Assembly (NCBI GenBank): GCA_026874595.1
Contig: CM049306.1
Location: 83,604,142-83,668,141, forward strand
DNA length: 64,000 bases
Source: Sipunculus nudus
Taxonomy: Eukaryota > Annelida > Sipuncula > Golfingiida > Sipunculidae
Direction: 5' to 3'
Of the stretch, positions 1 to 10,590 are shown in pieces (the stretch's first letter is position 1; each line of letters begins with the position of its first letter). The translations under genes and the position numbers were made by a program. The notes below the pieces were generated by a model that had not been told where the DNA came from, did not search any database, and saw nothing but the letters and a program-made list of their open reading frames with translations.

Positions 1-570
1 ACCAAATACACAAAAGGCAGGTTTATTTCCATTGGGACATAATGCGCCATAAGTGTGATTGTAAATAATTATCTGGAGACATTATATGAGCAATCTGTGG
101 GGAATTAATCCTGGAGGCTTAAGGAATGTTATTAAGTCTACCTAATACTGAAGAGGAAATATAAGGTCTTGTTACATTTCACATGTAACATGGTTTAAAG
201 GGTGTGACATGGTACATGATGTGTACAGCTTCATGATGCAGTTTATATGCTGTTAGAAATGTCAAAGGTTCCCATAATACTACAAGACTGGTTGTACTGG
301 CACAAAGAAACAATAGCTAGGCATTGTGTAAATGTTTACATACCGGTTTCAGGTCATCATCTGCATTATAAATAACTCCTTTTATTAAATCAATAAACCA
401 GAAACTTAATATAAGCTTTTAGTCATCACTATGTTACATTCATTTAAAAGTAATTAATTTGTGTTGCTATTGAGGTTTCCCCCATGCATGCAAAACAATC
501 AATGAAGAATGTGACTATAAATATGTCTGAATTCTGTCAGCAGTTCATTTAATGTCTTACATACACTGCC
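1..570. other. AT-rich non-coding stretch, no gene seen
   Basis: No open frame of note and no recognisable repeat. The sequence is ordinary AT-rich non-coding DNA leading into the minisatellite that starts near position 590. Confidence 0.6.
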
Positions 571-589
571 AAGGTCTGGACAGCTCACA

Positions 590-1110
590 ATTCACTGCTC
601 AGCTGATTTCAGGCCACTTTCCTATGGCTCAGCTGATCTCAGGCCACTTTCCTATATCACAGCTGATTTCAGGCTATGGCTCAGCTGATTTCAGGCCAGT
701 TTTCTATGGCCCAGCTGATTACAGGCCACTTTCCTATGGCTAAGCTGATTTCAGGCCACTTTCCTATATGGCTCAGCTGATTTCAGGCCAGTTTTCTATG
801 GCTCTGCTGATTTTCGGCCAGTTTTCTATGTCTCAGCTGATCACAGACTACTGTTATATGGCTAAGCTTATCACAGGCCATTAACAAATGGCTCAGCTGA
901 TCACAGGCTACTGTTTTATGGCTAAGCTGATCACAGGCCTCTGTTATGTGGCTCAATTGGTCACAGGCTATTGTTATATGGCTCAGCTGATCACTGGCTG
1001 CTATTATATGGCTCAGCTGATCACAGGCCACTGCTCATATATGGCTCAGCTTATCACAGGCCACTGTTATGCCTCAACTTATTCACTATTATATGGCTCT
1101 ATCAAGTGAA
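590..1110. repeat. Minisatellite, ~30-bp units with CAGCTGAT core
   Basis: About 17 head-to-tail units of roughly 30 bp with the consensus ATGGCTCAGCTGAT followed by TTCAGGCCACTTTCCT in the first units and CACAGGCCACTGTTAT in later ones. The shift from TTTCAGG to ATCACAGG marks two sub-families within the array. Because the unit is a multiple of three, it holds frames open on both strands (for example 783-1031 on the minus strand, a 10-residue periodic peptide). I regard these as repeat translations, not genes. Each unit carries CAGCTG, an E-box type hexamer. No evidence of binding exists beyond the motif. Confidence 0.92.
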
Positions 1111-1730
1111 AACTGGCCAATGGTCATATAACTATAGACTAGACCTCTGTAATATGACTAAGCAGTTCAGAGCTGTAAGCCTCTGCTATAAGACTCAGCT
1201 GATCAGAGCTATAGGCTTCTGCTATAAGACTCAGCTAATCAGAGCTAGGCCTCTGCTACATGACTCAGCTGATCAGAGCTGTAGGCCTCTGCTACATGAC
1301 TCAGCTGATCAGAGCTGTAGGCCTCTGCTATAAGACTCAGCTGATCAGAGCTATAGGCCTCTGCTACATGACTCAGCTGATCAGAGCTGTAGGCCTCTGC
1401 TACATGACTCAGCTGATCAGAGCTGGGCCTCTGTTATAGGATTAAGTTGATCAGAGCTAGGCTTCTGTTATATGATACAGCTGATCAGAGCTATAGGCCT
1501 CTGCTATAATACTCAGCTGATCAGAGCTGGGCCTTTGTTATAGGATTAAGCTGATCAGAGCTAGGATTCTGTTATATGGTACAGCTGATCAGAGCTATAG
1601 GCCTCTGCTATAAGACTTAGCTGATCAGAGCTGGGCCTCTGTTATATGGCTCAGCTAATCAGAGCTATAGGCCTCTGTTATATGGCTCTGTCAATCACAG
1701 GCCACTATTTCATGGCTGAATGACTATCAT
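1110..1730. repeat. Minisatellite, 33-36-bp units with CAGCTGATCAGAGCT core
   Basis: About 15 units of 33-36 bp carry GACTCAGCTGATCAGAGCT plus a spacer ending TAGGCCTCTGCTA. Length differences come from presence or absence of a few bases after AGAGCT. The array continues directly from the 30-bp array and shares its CAGCTGAT core, so it is a diverged, longer higher-order version of the same repeat. The last units (1680-1740) decay back toward the CACAGGCCACT form. Frames open through it (971-1333) are repeat translations. Confidence 0.92.
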
Positions 1731-1739
1731 GCCACTGCT

Positions 1740-3140
1740 ATATATGTTATTTGGCTTTGCTGAGCAGAAGCCTCTTCTATAGGCTGCAGAAATAGAAATG
1801 GTCTAAGAAATTATACACTTTTTCAACTAGTTATATAAAAATATATAATAGGAAGACACTGAGAGAAGTTATTTGAGCATGTGTGATAACCATTTGTTAC
1901 TCATCTGGCTGTAACTGATCAGTACAAGAGCACACATGACCAATTCCTAATCAAGTATCATGTATTGACATTGGGGAACAATACTAATTAAGCACATATA
2001 TAACATGAACTTCATACAGGTACTTAGTGTCCCATTGTCAGACATTAACAATAAAATCACACTATAACCCTTGTCTATTGAGAAAAGCTTGTTCCCTAAC
2101 ACCCCATAGTGAGTTGGAGTATTGAATTATATGAATATTTCATACCTTTAATGCACAAATACACAGCGCCTCCTGTGGACCCATGCATAATGGTTGTGGA
2201 CATTTAAAGCACTGTGTGGCCCCACTTCTGGTCAGTAATCTGTTTGGGAATGCCTGGTGATTGTGTGTTATTGGTGAACAGTCCTCACAAGTAGTTTTAC
2301 AAAGGACTAATCATTACACATAACTGGCTGGAAGTGTCCTCAGAGACTGCTCATTGGACACTAGAAACTGGTATCTCACTACTCCACAAGATCTCGGACA
2401 AACCACTTAACATGAGCCTCCATGATTAGATAACTACTACAACTTCTGATGACCAACTGCTGCCACTGTAGTGGCTATACACAGCAACTTCAGAAAAGTC
2501 CTTGTGAAATCACATCTCTCTCTCCTTCTCTAAATTATATAATGAAGTATATCATCATCTCTTAGCCACTAGAACTCCATTTTCACTTATAAATGACATC
2601 AATGGTTCTGTTATCAAATCATGGTTAAGTGGACAATAAATACCATCATAGCAAAAACTGAGTTTCAAATCAAAACAGGAGTTACTGTTCAGAATATTCT
2701 TTATCACTATAAATCAAACAGTCTTCAGTGCTCCATTGAGTGCTCCCTTGTTTCTGCTGAGCACTTTCTAGTGTTTTCCTGAATATTCATACAAAATGGA
2801 GCCCCCAATGACTGGCATAAGCGGGACCCAGGATTTGACTATAACTAGCAGGTGCTTGAATCAGAGATGTAATGGAAATGAAGGTTTATTACTTTCAATT
2901 AGACTGTCTAAAGTGTCAGCATTAGAGAGGTGCCTATATATAACAGAGAATTTACAGTGAGGAGACATTTCTTTGTATTTATTAATAAGCATCCTTTATT
3001 GTCATATTTTTGCACCAGGGATACAGGGAAAATAATGAGCTTGACTGCTTCTAGCTGAATATATCCAGCAGATACCCATGAATATGTACATATAGATGTA
3101 TCTTTCTTTTAAAGGGCACTATTTATATATAGTCGGGTAC
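1740..3140. other. Unique AT-rich non-coding DNA
   Basis: No repeat array, no convincing exon and no long open frame. The 2160-2560 part is somewhat less AT-rich and complex in sequence but shows no codon structure. Intron or intergenic status cannot be decided. Confidence 0.55.
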
Positions 3141-3149
3141 AAATAATTT

Positions 3150-3206
3150 TCGACACGCCGAATGTAACATCCACACACAACTTGCCGAATGTTACATCCA
3201 CACTTT
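3150..3206. repeat. Short tandem duplication, 2 copies
   Basis: The 20-mer GCCGAATGTAACATCCACAC is followed about 28 bp later by the same sequence with one A-to-T change. It is a two-copy local duplication with CpG dinucleotides in an otherwise CpG-poor stretch. Confidence 0.75.
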
Positions 3207-3471
3207 AGTGTGTAAATGAAATGGCAGCCCCATGAGCGATTTTGAGAAACTTGGAAAAATCAACCTGTCACATGTCAGGGTTTGATATAGGTGCAGGAAT
3301 GCAACACACAACTCTGAGACTGTCAGAATCTATCTGCAGAGATTATGAGTTTGGTGGCAAGTGGAATTTTATTGGCAAATTTTGGAACGGAATATTGTTT
3401 TTTCTTGAACCATGCCCAAATAAACAAATTATAGCAGGATGCTTCTGTGTTTTGAAAGTGTGTTTGCACTG

Positions 3472-3673
3472 AAGTGGCCAATCCAGGGGAAAGTCAGGAA
3501 GTCCTGACCCCTCTCCCCCCTTTTTGAGCTGAAACAACCTTTTTTTTAGGGTTTCAAACCTAATTTTCTGACCCTGACCCACTCCTTCCTGGATCCGAGA
3601 ACCTTTTTTCAGGTTTTCTTTCAGTCTTCCTTGGTGTGACCCTCCCCATTCCAAAATCCTGGATCCATCCCTG
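3472..3673 (-). mobile_element. ~200-bp TIR element (MITE-like), family shared with 7932-8127
   Basis: Read on the minus strand, the end beginning GGATCCAGGATTTTGGAA and the interior (a GGTTTGAAACCC-like block followed by a run of A, then a purine-rich block) align with the plus-strand element at 7932-8127. The outer ends are AGTGGCCAATCCAGG on one side and a degraded GGATCCATCCCTG on the other, so the terminal inverted repeats are partly decayed. Length is close to the sister copy (about 200 versus 196 bp). No transposase is encoded. I cannot identify a clean target-site duplication. The open frame across this region is a shadow. Confidence 0.72.
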
Positions 3674-3699
3674 CACTAGACTAGATATATGGAATATTC

Positions 3700-5810
3700 T
3701 CTGTTCCAACAATCATCACTAAAAAGCAAACCATTTTTTACAAGTTATAGAGGATAAACAGCAGTCAATGCCATTATATATATATACATCAGATGCATGC
3801 TCCGATTATAATGCTGTTACACAGAATCCTTTATTTTCATTATATTTACTTCACTCATACTGTGCAGTTAATGACAATGAAAGGATTTACTGGCTGTCAT
3901 GTGATTAATGAGTTAATGGGGTAATGTGTTTGTTAGGAATCAAATGGACATTACCAATAACTACCTGCACTATAACTCTTCAATCATCTAAACAATATAC
4001 ACCAAACAAACCAATTAAACAAACCTTCAAGCAATTGCTCATTGAGATAGAACTCAATTAATGCCTGTACTGGTAATTGAAATGAGTAATTGTTTTTATA
4101 AATAAAGGAAAAAAAAAAGTTTCCATTTTAGGCAATATTTGAGTACATCCTATAGGACTGTACATGAGTTATGTTCCAGTCCACAATGGATAAAACATGA
4201 ACAGTAATTTCTACTTAATAAGATTTTACCATATCATTTTATACCATATTTAACATTATGTTTGTAAGTGCTGGACCACTGATATTTGCCAGCAATTTTT
4301 AAGGAGGTCTTTCATAAATTGTATCATGCCTGCCCACCCGTGTTTGGTATTAATTTATTTTTTTCCAGGTCTGATCCAGATACAATTTTTGTTGGAATTG
4401 TGGAAATCTTTTATTTCTTCTTAAATCTGGACAAAACAAAATAAAGTAAAATGTTTATGTTCTGTAATACATTACTGCCCTCAAACATATTAATGAAAAC
4501 TTGGTGCAGCAATAAAAAAAATGGGGTTCCAGTAAAATTCCTTTGGGATCCAGAAATTTCGACCTTGATGGTACCTACTGTCAAGTAGAAAATGTTGCCA
4601 ATTGCTTGCCCTGTAATACCATGAGGTATGTGCATGACCACTAAAACATATGTTCATTATAATGATACAGCCAGAAAAAACCGTCAACACACAGTGGGTA
4701 TTCGGGAGTGAATGGTTCTACCATCCTTCCCAGCTGGGGCTTGCCAGGTGGTTTGTATGGGTGATAGATTTAACCAGCTGAGCTGACGCCACTTCCAAGA
4801 ATGTTTAGTCACGACTATCTACTGTGATAAGCTGAACAGACAGAACTCTCTGCTCCATTAATTTATGTAATAAAATGTGCAGTGTCAGATTTCTGAAACA
4901 ACACAGCAACTTAGATCAAAACATGCTCCTAAAATACTCTCCAGTCAGTTAAAACATGGCAATTAAGAATTACAGGCTGCGTTTAAAAAATATTCTATTT
5001 CATGACAGATTAAGAGAGCTACATTTTAAGAAAATGCTTGTCCTTTTTCTTAACTCCTTGTCACTTGACATTTACTGGTATGACAAGAAAGTTACACGTT
5101 ACATGTAACAGCACAGGTTTCTCTCAAGAGTGAAAAACTGAGCAGAGTTAAATTTACTGCCAGACAAATGAGATAAATAATTTGGGAAACATTCTCAAGG
5201 AAACACTTGTAAGTTACACTGGTTTTTCTTTGTTTTCATCCAGACCCACTTCTGATTTACTACAACACTTGTGACTTTTTGTTGGTGTTATTTCACCATA
5301 CCAGGCTACGGTCTCCTATGACTTAATGTAACTCTCGATCAACCCCAGTCACTTGCAAATAATTTGATTGCCTGTGACTTCCCTCCTCCACCCCCTCTTA
5401 TTATTATTTTATTTTAAGGGGGGGGGGGCAGGGGGATGTAAAATCAAAATGTCTCAGCTGTGAAATGTATCATTAAACATCATCAAATATACTGAATACA
5501 GAACACAGATTATAATATTATTGTGTTTATATATATAAATACACATTAGCACTGTGTATTTTGGGAAGTACCACCTGACTAAGCTAAATTTAGTTTGCAT
5601 AAAATCAATACAAAGTAAATCTGTCACAAAATAAGTCAGACCATGTCCAAGATGACAACATTTAGAGAATTTCTGATTTTCAAATTAGGTTGATCAAATT
5701 TATTACCAAATTTAGTGATCCATGTATAGCAAGAGGAGAGCTGCAATACTGAATGTCTTACCTTGCTAGGGATATGTAGACAGATCTCAAAACAAAGGAT
5801 TGAATGACAA
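3700..5810. other. Unique AT-rich non-coding DNA
   Basis: Contains short homopolymers (11 G at 5418-5428) and small TA runs near 3777 and 5530 only. The small open frames on either strand show no domain or splice context. I see no gene. Confidence 0.5.
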
Positions 5811-5814
5811 AGCT

Positions 5815-6090
5815 TGGCTTGAGCACCTCTCCTCTGCCTGTGCCATCAAATTAACACAGCCGAGTGGCAGCGGCTGGTGACAGTCATCAGGTCCTGGATG
5901 CTGAGCGTTCTCTCTTTAACTCACAGCTTCATACCGAGTCACCTCTGGGACCCGAGTAGCTCCGTTTAAGGAGCAGAGTAACTGAGTTGTGGGATATTAT
6001 CTGCAGCTCAAGCATTGTTGTCCCATAATGCAGCAGGCATTGGGAGGCAGTGGGCTGTGCACAGTCCGGACTAAAACCCTCCATCATGTA
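5815..6090. other. GC-richer, complex non-coding block
   Basis: A sharply less AT-rich island within AT-rich surroundings. It contains no tandem structure and no long open frame. Compositionally it resembles conserved non-coding or regulatory DNA more than a repeat. That reading is an inference from composition alone. Confidence 0.3.
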
Positions 6091-6099
6091 TAATCAGGG

Positions 6100-7925
6100 G
6101 TAGCAATCAAAGGCCATATGTAAAGGCTGTGGCTAGCTCAATTCTGGCCACTGCCTGCCCTAAAATATCAAGATGGTCCATGGTATTATTCTCAAATACT
6201 TATGAAGTAGTGCATCAGGACTCATGTTACTGTAGCTTGTCTCTTACCACTAAGGCCTCACCAGCAAATTACCTGTATATCATTGTTATCAACACTCAAA
6301 AGTCTGTACTAAGGATGGACAAAGGGTTGGCTTCTAATGAAGAGTCAGATCTGTTAACAAGGCTTCAAGTGCCTGGTACATGTTTGTTCCAATATTTCCT
6401 TGTGACATAGGCTGTGAGTATCAAATAGTTAAAACCATATGCTGGTTTCTCCCCCACCTGACACTTAATACCATGCACCTTGAAACTGCTGACATAAGGC
6501 AAACACTCCCTGTTTTTTTCTGAAATACAGGCAGCATATATCCTCAAAGTGTAGAGGTACTTATACTGAAATCTACAGTACAAAATTAGGAAAATAACAG
6601 TGTGAAATATACTTTTTCATTGTTTTAAAGGATGTTTGATAATGACAGGCATAGTTTAAAGGTCATGCAGTCAAAGCAGTACAGTTTTATATGAGATATG
6701 TGTATTATCAAATTAAAAAAAAATTTTTATTCTTTATTTAATGATTGGATAACACTGACCATAAATTTATAATGACCTTATTTAACTACAATATATTTAA
6801 CTAAAACATATATATATATATACTATAACCATGAGTAGCAGATAATCTAAACAAATATAATAATTATATTATAATATAAAACTACTTCCTTTAATAAATC
6901 TTAAATAAAAAAGGAAAATCATAAATTTGTTTTTAAGCAGAGGCTCTAATGTCTAGCTATATTATTCTTTTTTCATGCATTAAATAAATAAAATTAGCTA
7001 GATTTATAGAAAATAAACACTGATACAGCATTAGAACAATTATACAAAAAATGAACACAGATGTCTACAGGGAATTAAGGCTGGATGCTCCCAGAAGAAC
7101 ACTAAGGAAAAACACATTCCTTTCTTTTGTACTCTTCAAGGTTATTAAGTGCAACACAGCATAACATAAACAGGTATGCCCTTTTGAAAAAGATCTGAAT
7201 TATCTGGTCTTTTTATTAGACCCTTGTGTGTGAGATCACAAAGGGTTCACCCCAGTGGGTCACAATGTCCGTATGACGCAAGGTAACCAAGGTGTTAAGA
7301 TTGATTGTAGGTTTTAACAATGGATGTTCACATTAAGCATGATGGAAAATATGAAATATGAGACCTTGGCATGAATGAGCATGAGAAATTGTTCAGGCAG
7401 GCAGAAGGAATGCCCTACTTTCTCATTGGGTCGTTTTATCTGAAGGACGTTATCAATCTAATAGCTACCTTAATGATCTTGTTAGTGTCCTTTGGTGCCT
7501 GATGGGTTCCACGGCCCACTGTTATCTACAGAGATTCAACTGTGGAGGAAATTACATGCAGAACTGACATTCTGACTATTTGCAATATTCATGACAGTCC
7601 ATTTTGCTTGCTCTTTATACCCCTGCTGAACCAGACATATATTTTATAACAATTAACTGTGAACATTTACATAAAACGCAAGCATCAACTCGACCATCCT
7701 ATCAGAGACATCAGTACTGATTATGCTCAACATCAGTTATCTGATTTTATCAACTAGAGCCCATCTGTAAAAATGTTTCAGGCATTGCAGTAAATACATT
7801 CTTTTCTCCCATTAAAGTTGTATTATCAGTCAGATAGTTTGCAGCCCAACATTTGCTAGCATTTTCAAGTGACTGATTGCCTATAAAAAGGGCTATTACA
7901 GAAAAACCTCAGCTTCCTCTGAGAC
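6100..7925. other. AT-rich non-coding DNA
   Basis: Includes very AT-rich 6600-7100 with a short (TA) run near 6810, and a more complex segment at 7220-7560. The frame at 6129-6410 could be spurious: it has no recognisable domain and lies across ordinary non-coding composition. Confidence 0.5.
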
Positions 7926-7931
7926 CTTGCA

Positions 7932-8127
7932 CAGTGGCCGATCCAGGATTTTGGAAAGGGGAGGATCCGACCCAGGAAAACATAAAGGAATTAAAAAGAG
8001 GTCCTCTGGTCCAGAAAGGAGGGGGTCCATGTTGCAAAAATTGGTTTGAATCCCCCAAAAAAGTTTTTGCAAGAAAAAAAATCGGGAGTCCGGACCCCCT
8101 GGACCTCCCCCTCTGGATCTGCCACTG
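7932..8127 (+). mobile_element. 196-bp TIR element (MITE-like), CAGTGGCVGATCCAG ends
   Basis: The left end is CAGTGGCCGATCCAGG and the right end, read in reverse complement, is CAGTGGCAGATCCAGAGG, giving imperfect terminal inverted repeats of about 16 bp. The interior is purine-rich and non-coding. A copy of the same family lies at 3472-3673 in opposite orientation, and a relative with CAGTGGCGGATC ends lies at 63333-63766. Such termini occur in non-autonomous DNA transposons of many marine invertebrates. The superfamily is not certain because no clear target-site duplication is visible. Confidence 0.8.
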
Positions 8128-8398
8128 TTGCTTTCACCTTCACTTTGATGGCTAAATACAAGCATGCCCTACATTACTAAACTGGGTTATAACTATAGTA
8201 ATGCTCTAAAGTAAATTTGATTGGGGTCTGATCAATGCACTATTTTTTAACCATTTTTTTTATCAAAAAGATATTCAAATGAGATTGAGATTAAAATACT
8301 ATTTAAATTACTCATATTTTAACATAAATATTTGCAATGGAAAAAAATGATAAAATAAATGCCTTCTGCAAGGGAAATAAATTGTGCTAGTTGATTGA

Positions 8399-10390
8399 AA
8401 AACTAGTGGCCCATGACGCTCAGCTGAATTCAAGGAATGTTGAACAATAAGGTAAATGACCGCCAGAGTGCAAACAAATCATAAATTTTGTGAAGAGTCC
8501 TTAGAAATGGGTTTTCAGTGGGCTTTTGGACAGATGACAACTTCATTTGAAGATCTCATAAATAGAAAGAAAAATGCGTAAAAATCTGAAAAAAAAATAC
8601 AGGTAGTGCCACCAGTCTGCAGGAACTGATGAAACACTCCATGATCAGTATATATCCCAAGAATCATGGCTATCAAGGCATTAGTTATTCAGATACTGGA
8701 GCTTTTGTTTGTATCAAATTTTTTTACTCAAGCGACTACGTGTATCCGCCAAAATCAGAGTGGGACGGGTGGAGTGAGGCATGGATTGAGTAAAAAGGGG
8801 AAATAGAGTGAATTGTGTTGCATATTAGCATGGATGTCTGCAGCGGAAATGTGTATGTAATTTTTGCCACCTACCACTAAATCCAGAAAGCTATCAAAGT
8901 TGTATACTAATGCAAAAAGTCAAACCATTGCTGAGATATGAGTGATTTTACCCCACGGCAGACAAACAGACGGACTCTGTGCAAAAATGGTTGCAGGTGG
9001 CGTCAAAAGTTTTGCGTATGATAAAGAGCTATGGGAGATCTATACACATGCAAAATTTTGGCCCAATTGGCCAAACAGTTCCCGAGATATGAGCTTGGAT
9101 GTCGGCAGCGTAAATGTAAATGAAGGTGGCACCACCTGCCATAAAATCCAGAAAGCTCTCCAAGATGTATAAACCTGCAAAATTTTAGGCAAATAAGTCA
9201 AACCAGTGCAGAGATATGAGTGATTTTATCCCATGGCAAACAAACAGACGGATGCTGTGCAAAAATGGTTGCAGGTGGAGCTATGTGAGATCTATACACA
9301 TGCAAAATTTTGGCCAAATCGGTCAAACGGTTCCCGAGATATGAGCTTGGATGTCTGCAGCATAATTGTGAATGTAGGTGGCACCACCTGTCATAAAATC
9401 AATAAAGCTGTCCAGGATGTATACACATGCAAAATTTCAGGTGGATAAGTCCAACCAATTCAGAGATATGAGTGATTTTATCCCAAGGCAGATGAACAGA
9501 TGGACACTGTGCAAAAATGGTTGCAGATGGCACCATCATTTTTTATGTATGTTATAAAGCTATCCAAGGGCTACATTTGGGCAAAAATTTTTAGCCTGAT
9601 TGGTCAAACGGTTCCTGAGATATAACAGACACACAGACAGATGCAGAGCGCAGAGGAAAGGTCAGAGGTCAAAACAAAATCGAGGCTCAGCCGTTCACAT
9701 GTGACCCGAACATAATCCCGGGTTTCTAAAAATTCTGCCCAGCAGTTATGGAGGAGTTCTCTGGACACCTACGTGGCGGAAGTGTCGAGCTGAAAACATA
9801 GTATCCGCAAACTCTGTTTTGGCGGATACAATTATTCTTGGGGGTATTTAAGAGCCCTATAGCTCAGAGAATATGGGTAACAGAGACCTAATTTCAGGTG
9901 TTCAAGTAGATTTTTCATGGACCTCCCTGGATATTAAGTTTGAAAATTCCAGGTCCAGTGGTTATGATTTGTGCCCTGTTAACAGATGACAGTTTCATTG
10001 CAGGTCTGAAAAAGAGAAAAAAAATTGTTAAAATTGGAATAAATACAGGTGGCACCACCAGTCTGCAGGAAGTTATGGAACTCCCATGATCAATATTCAT
10101 GCAAAGAATCATGGTGATCAATGCAGTAGTTATTCAGATATTCGAGCTTTTGTATCAAATTTTGCATTATTCTGGGGGGGTACTTTGGAGCCGCATAGCT
10201 CAAAGGATATGGGTAACAGAGACCTAATTTCAGGTTTCCAAGGAGTTTTTTCATGGACCTCCCTGGATGTCAAGTGAGAAGATTCCAGATACAGCGTTTA
10301 GGATTTGTGCCCTGTTAACGGACGACCGGACAGATGACGGAGAAAGGGTGATGGCTATAGCTCAGATGACTTTCAGTTAGCTGAGCAAAC
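8399..10390 (+). mobile_element. Family A element copy 1 (Helentron/HINE-like), interrupted by B1
   Basis: Begins ACTAGTGGCCC then ATGACGCTCAGCTGA, which is the 5' signature shared with copies at 10591 and 25643. It ends with a terminal hairpin at about 10358-10388 whose left arm is TAGCTCAGATGAC and right arm GTTAGCTGAGCA. The 5' GCTCAGCTGA repeats the sequence that would pair with that right arm. Just before the hairpin is a GACGGACAGACGG-like tract. The core has parts of about two ~335-bp monomers. The element is split by the family B insertion at about 8729-9830. The core sequence breaks after a TTTGTATCAAATTTT stretch and resumes at ATTATTCTTGGGGG, exactly as in uninterrupted copies. Non-coding. 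Confidence 0.78.
8729..9830 (+). mobile_element. Family B element copy 1, complete, nested in A1
   Basis: The left end has AAGCGACTACG then TGTATCCGCCAAAATCAGAG. The right end is a hairpin TATCCGC-AAACTCTGTTTTG-GCGGATA at about 9802-9829. The 5' arm TGTATCCGCCAAAA is the reverse complement of the right-hand hairpin side, which gives a terminal inverted repeat plus hairpin layout. The core has about 2.5 dimeric units of the family B satellite, with GGTGGCACCACCTG boxes, then a CAGACACACAGACAG tract, then a tail with GGAAAGGTCAGAGGTC. It shows no coding capacity. By analogy with HINEs it is a non-autonomous rolling-circle element, and that part is inference. Confidence 0.8.
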
Positions 10391-10590
10391 TAGATGTGTC
10401 CGAACAACATGAATGCCCCCGCTTGGGGCAAATTAGAAACATTTGTAAAATTTTGTAAAATTTTTTAAATTCAGGAGGTGTTGTATGGTCAAAAGTAGGT
10501 AAACAAGGGCAAAATGCAAACTCGATCTGTAACGGGTCATTATCAAGCAACACACCAAAAATCAGGCCAGTATCTGCAGGCATTGTGAAA
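10391..10590 (+). mobile_element. Family D element, left part (split by A2)
   Basis: Begins ACTAGATGTGTCC, then ATGCCCCCGC, which matches one arm of the family D terminal hairpin seen at 19458-19487. It continues with the D core (ACTCGATCTGTAAC, then CAGTATCTGCAGGCATTG). The core stops at GCATTGTGAAAC, where family A2 begins, and resumes after A2 at 14049 with the next part of the same D monomer. Confidence 0.7.

Noticed and set aside
783-1333. Open frames of 73-120 codons in the minisatellite
   Set aside because: They exist because the 30-bp unit is a multiple of three. The peptides are 10-residue repeats with no protein family.
590-1730. CRISPR-like array
   Set aside because: There are no unique spacers, units are contiguous and variable in length, and the context is eukaryotic.
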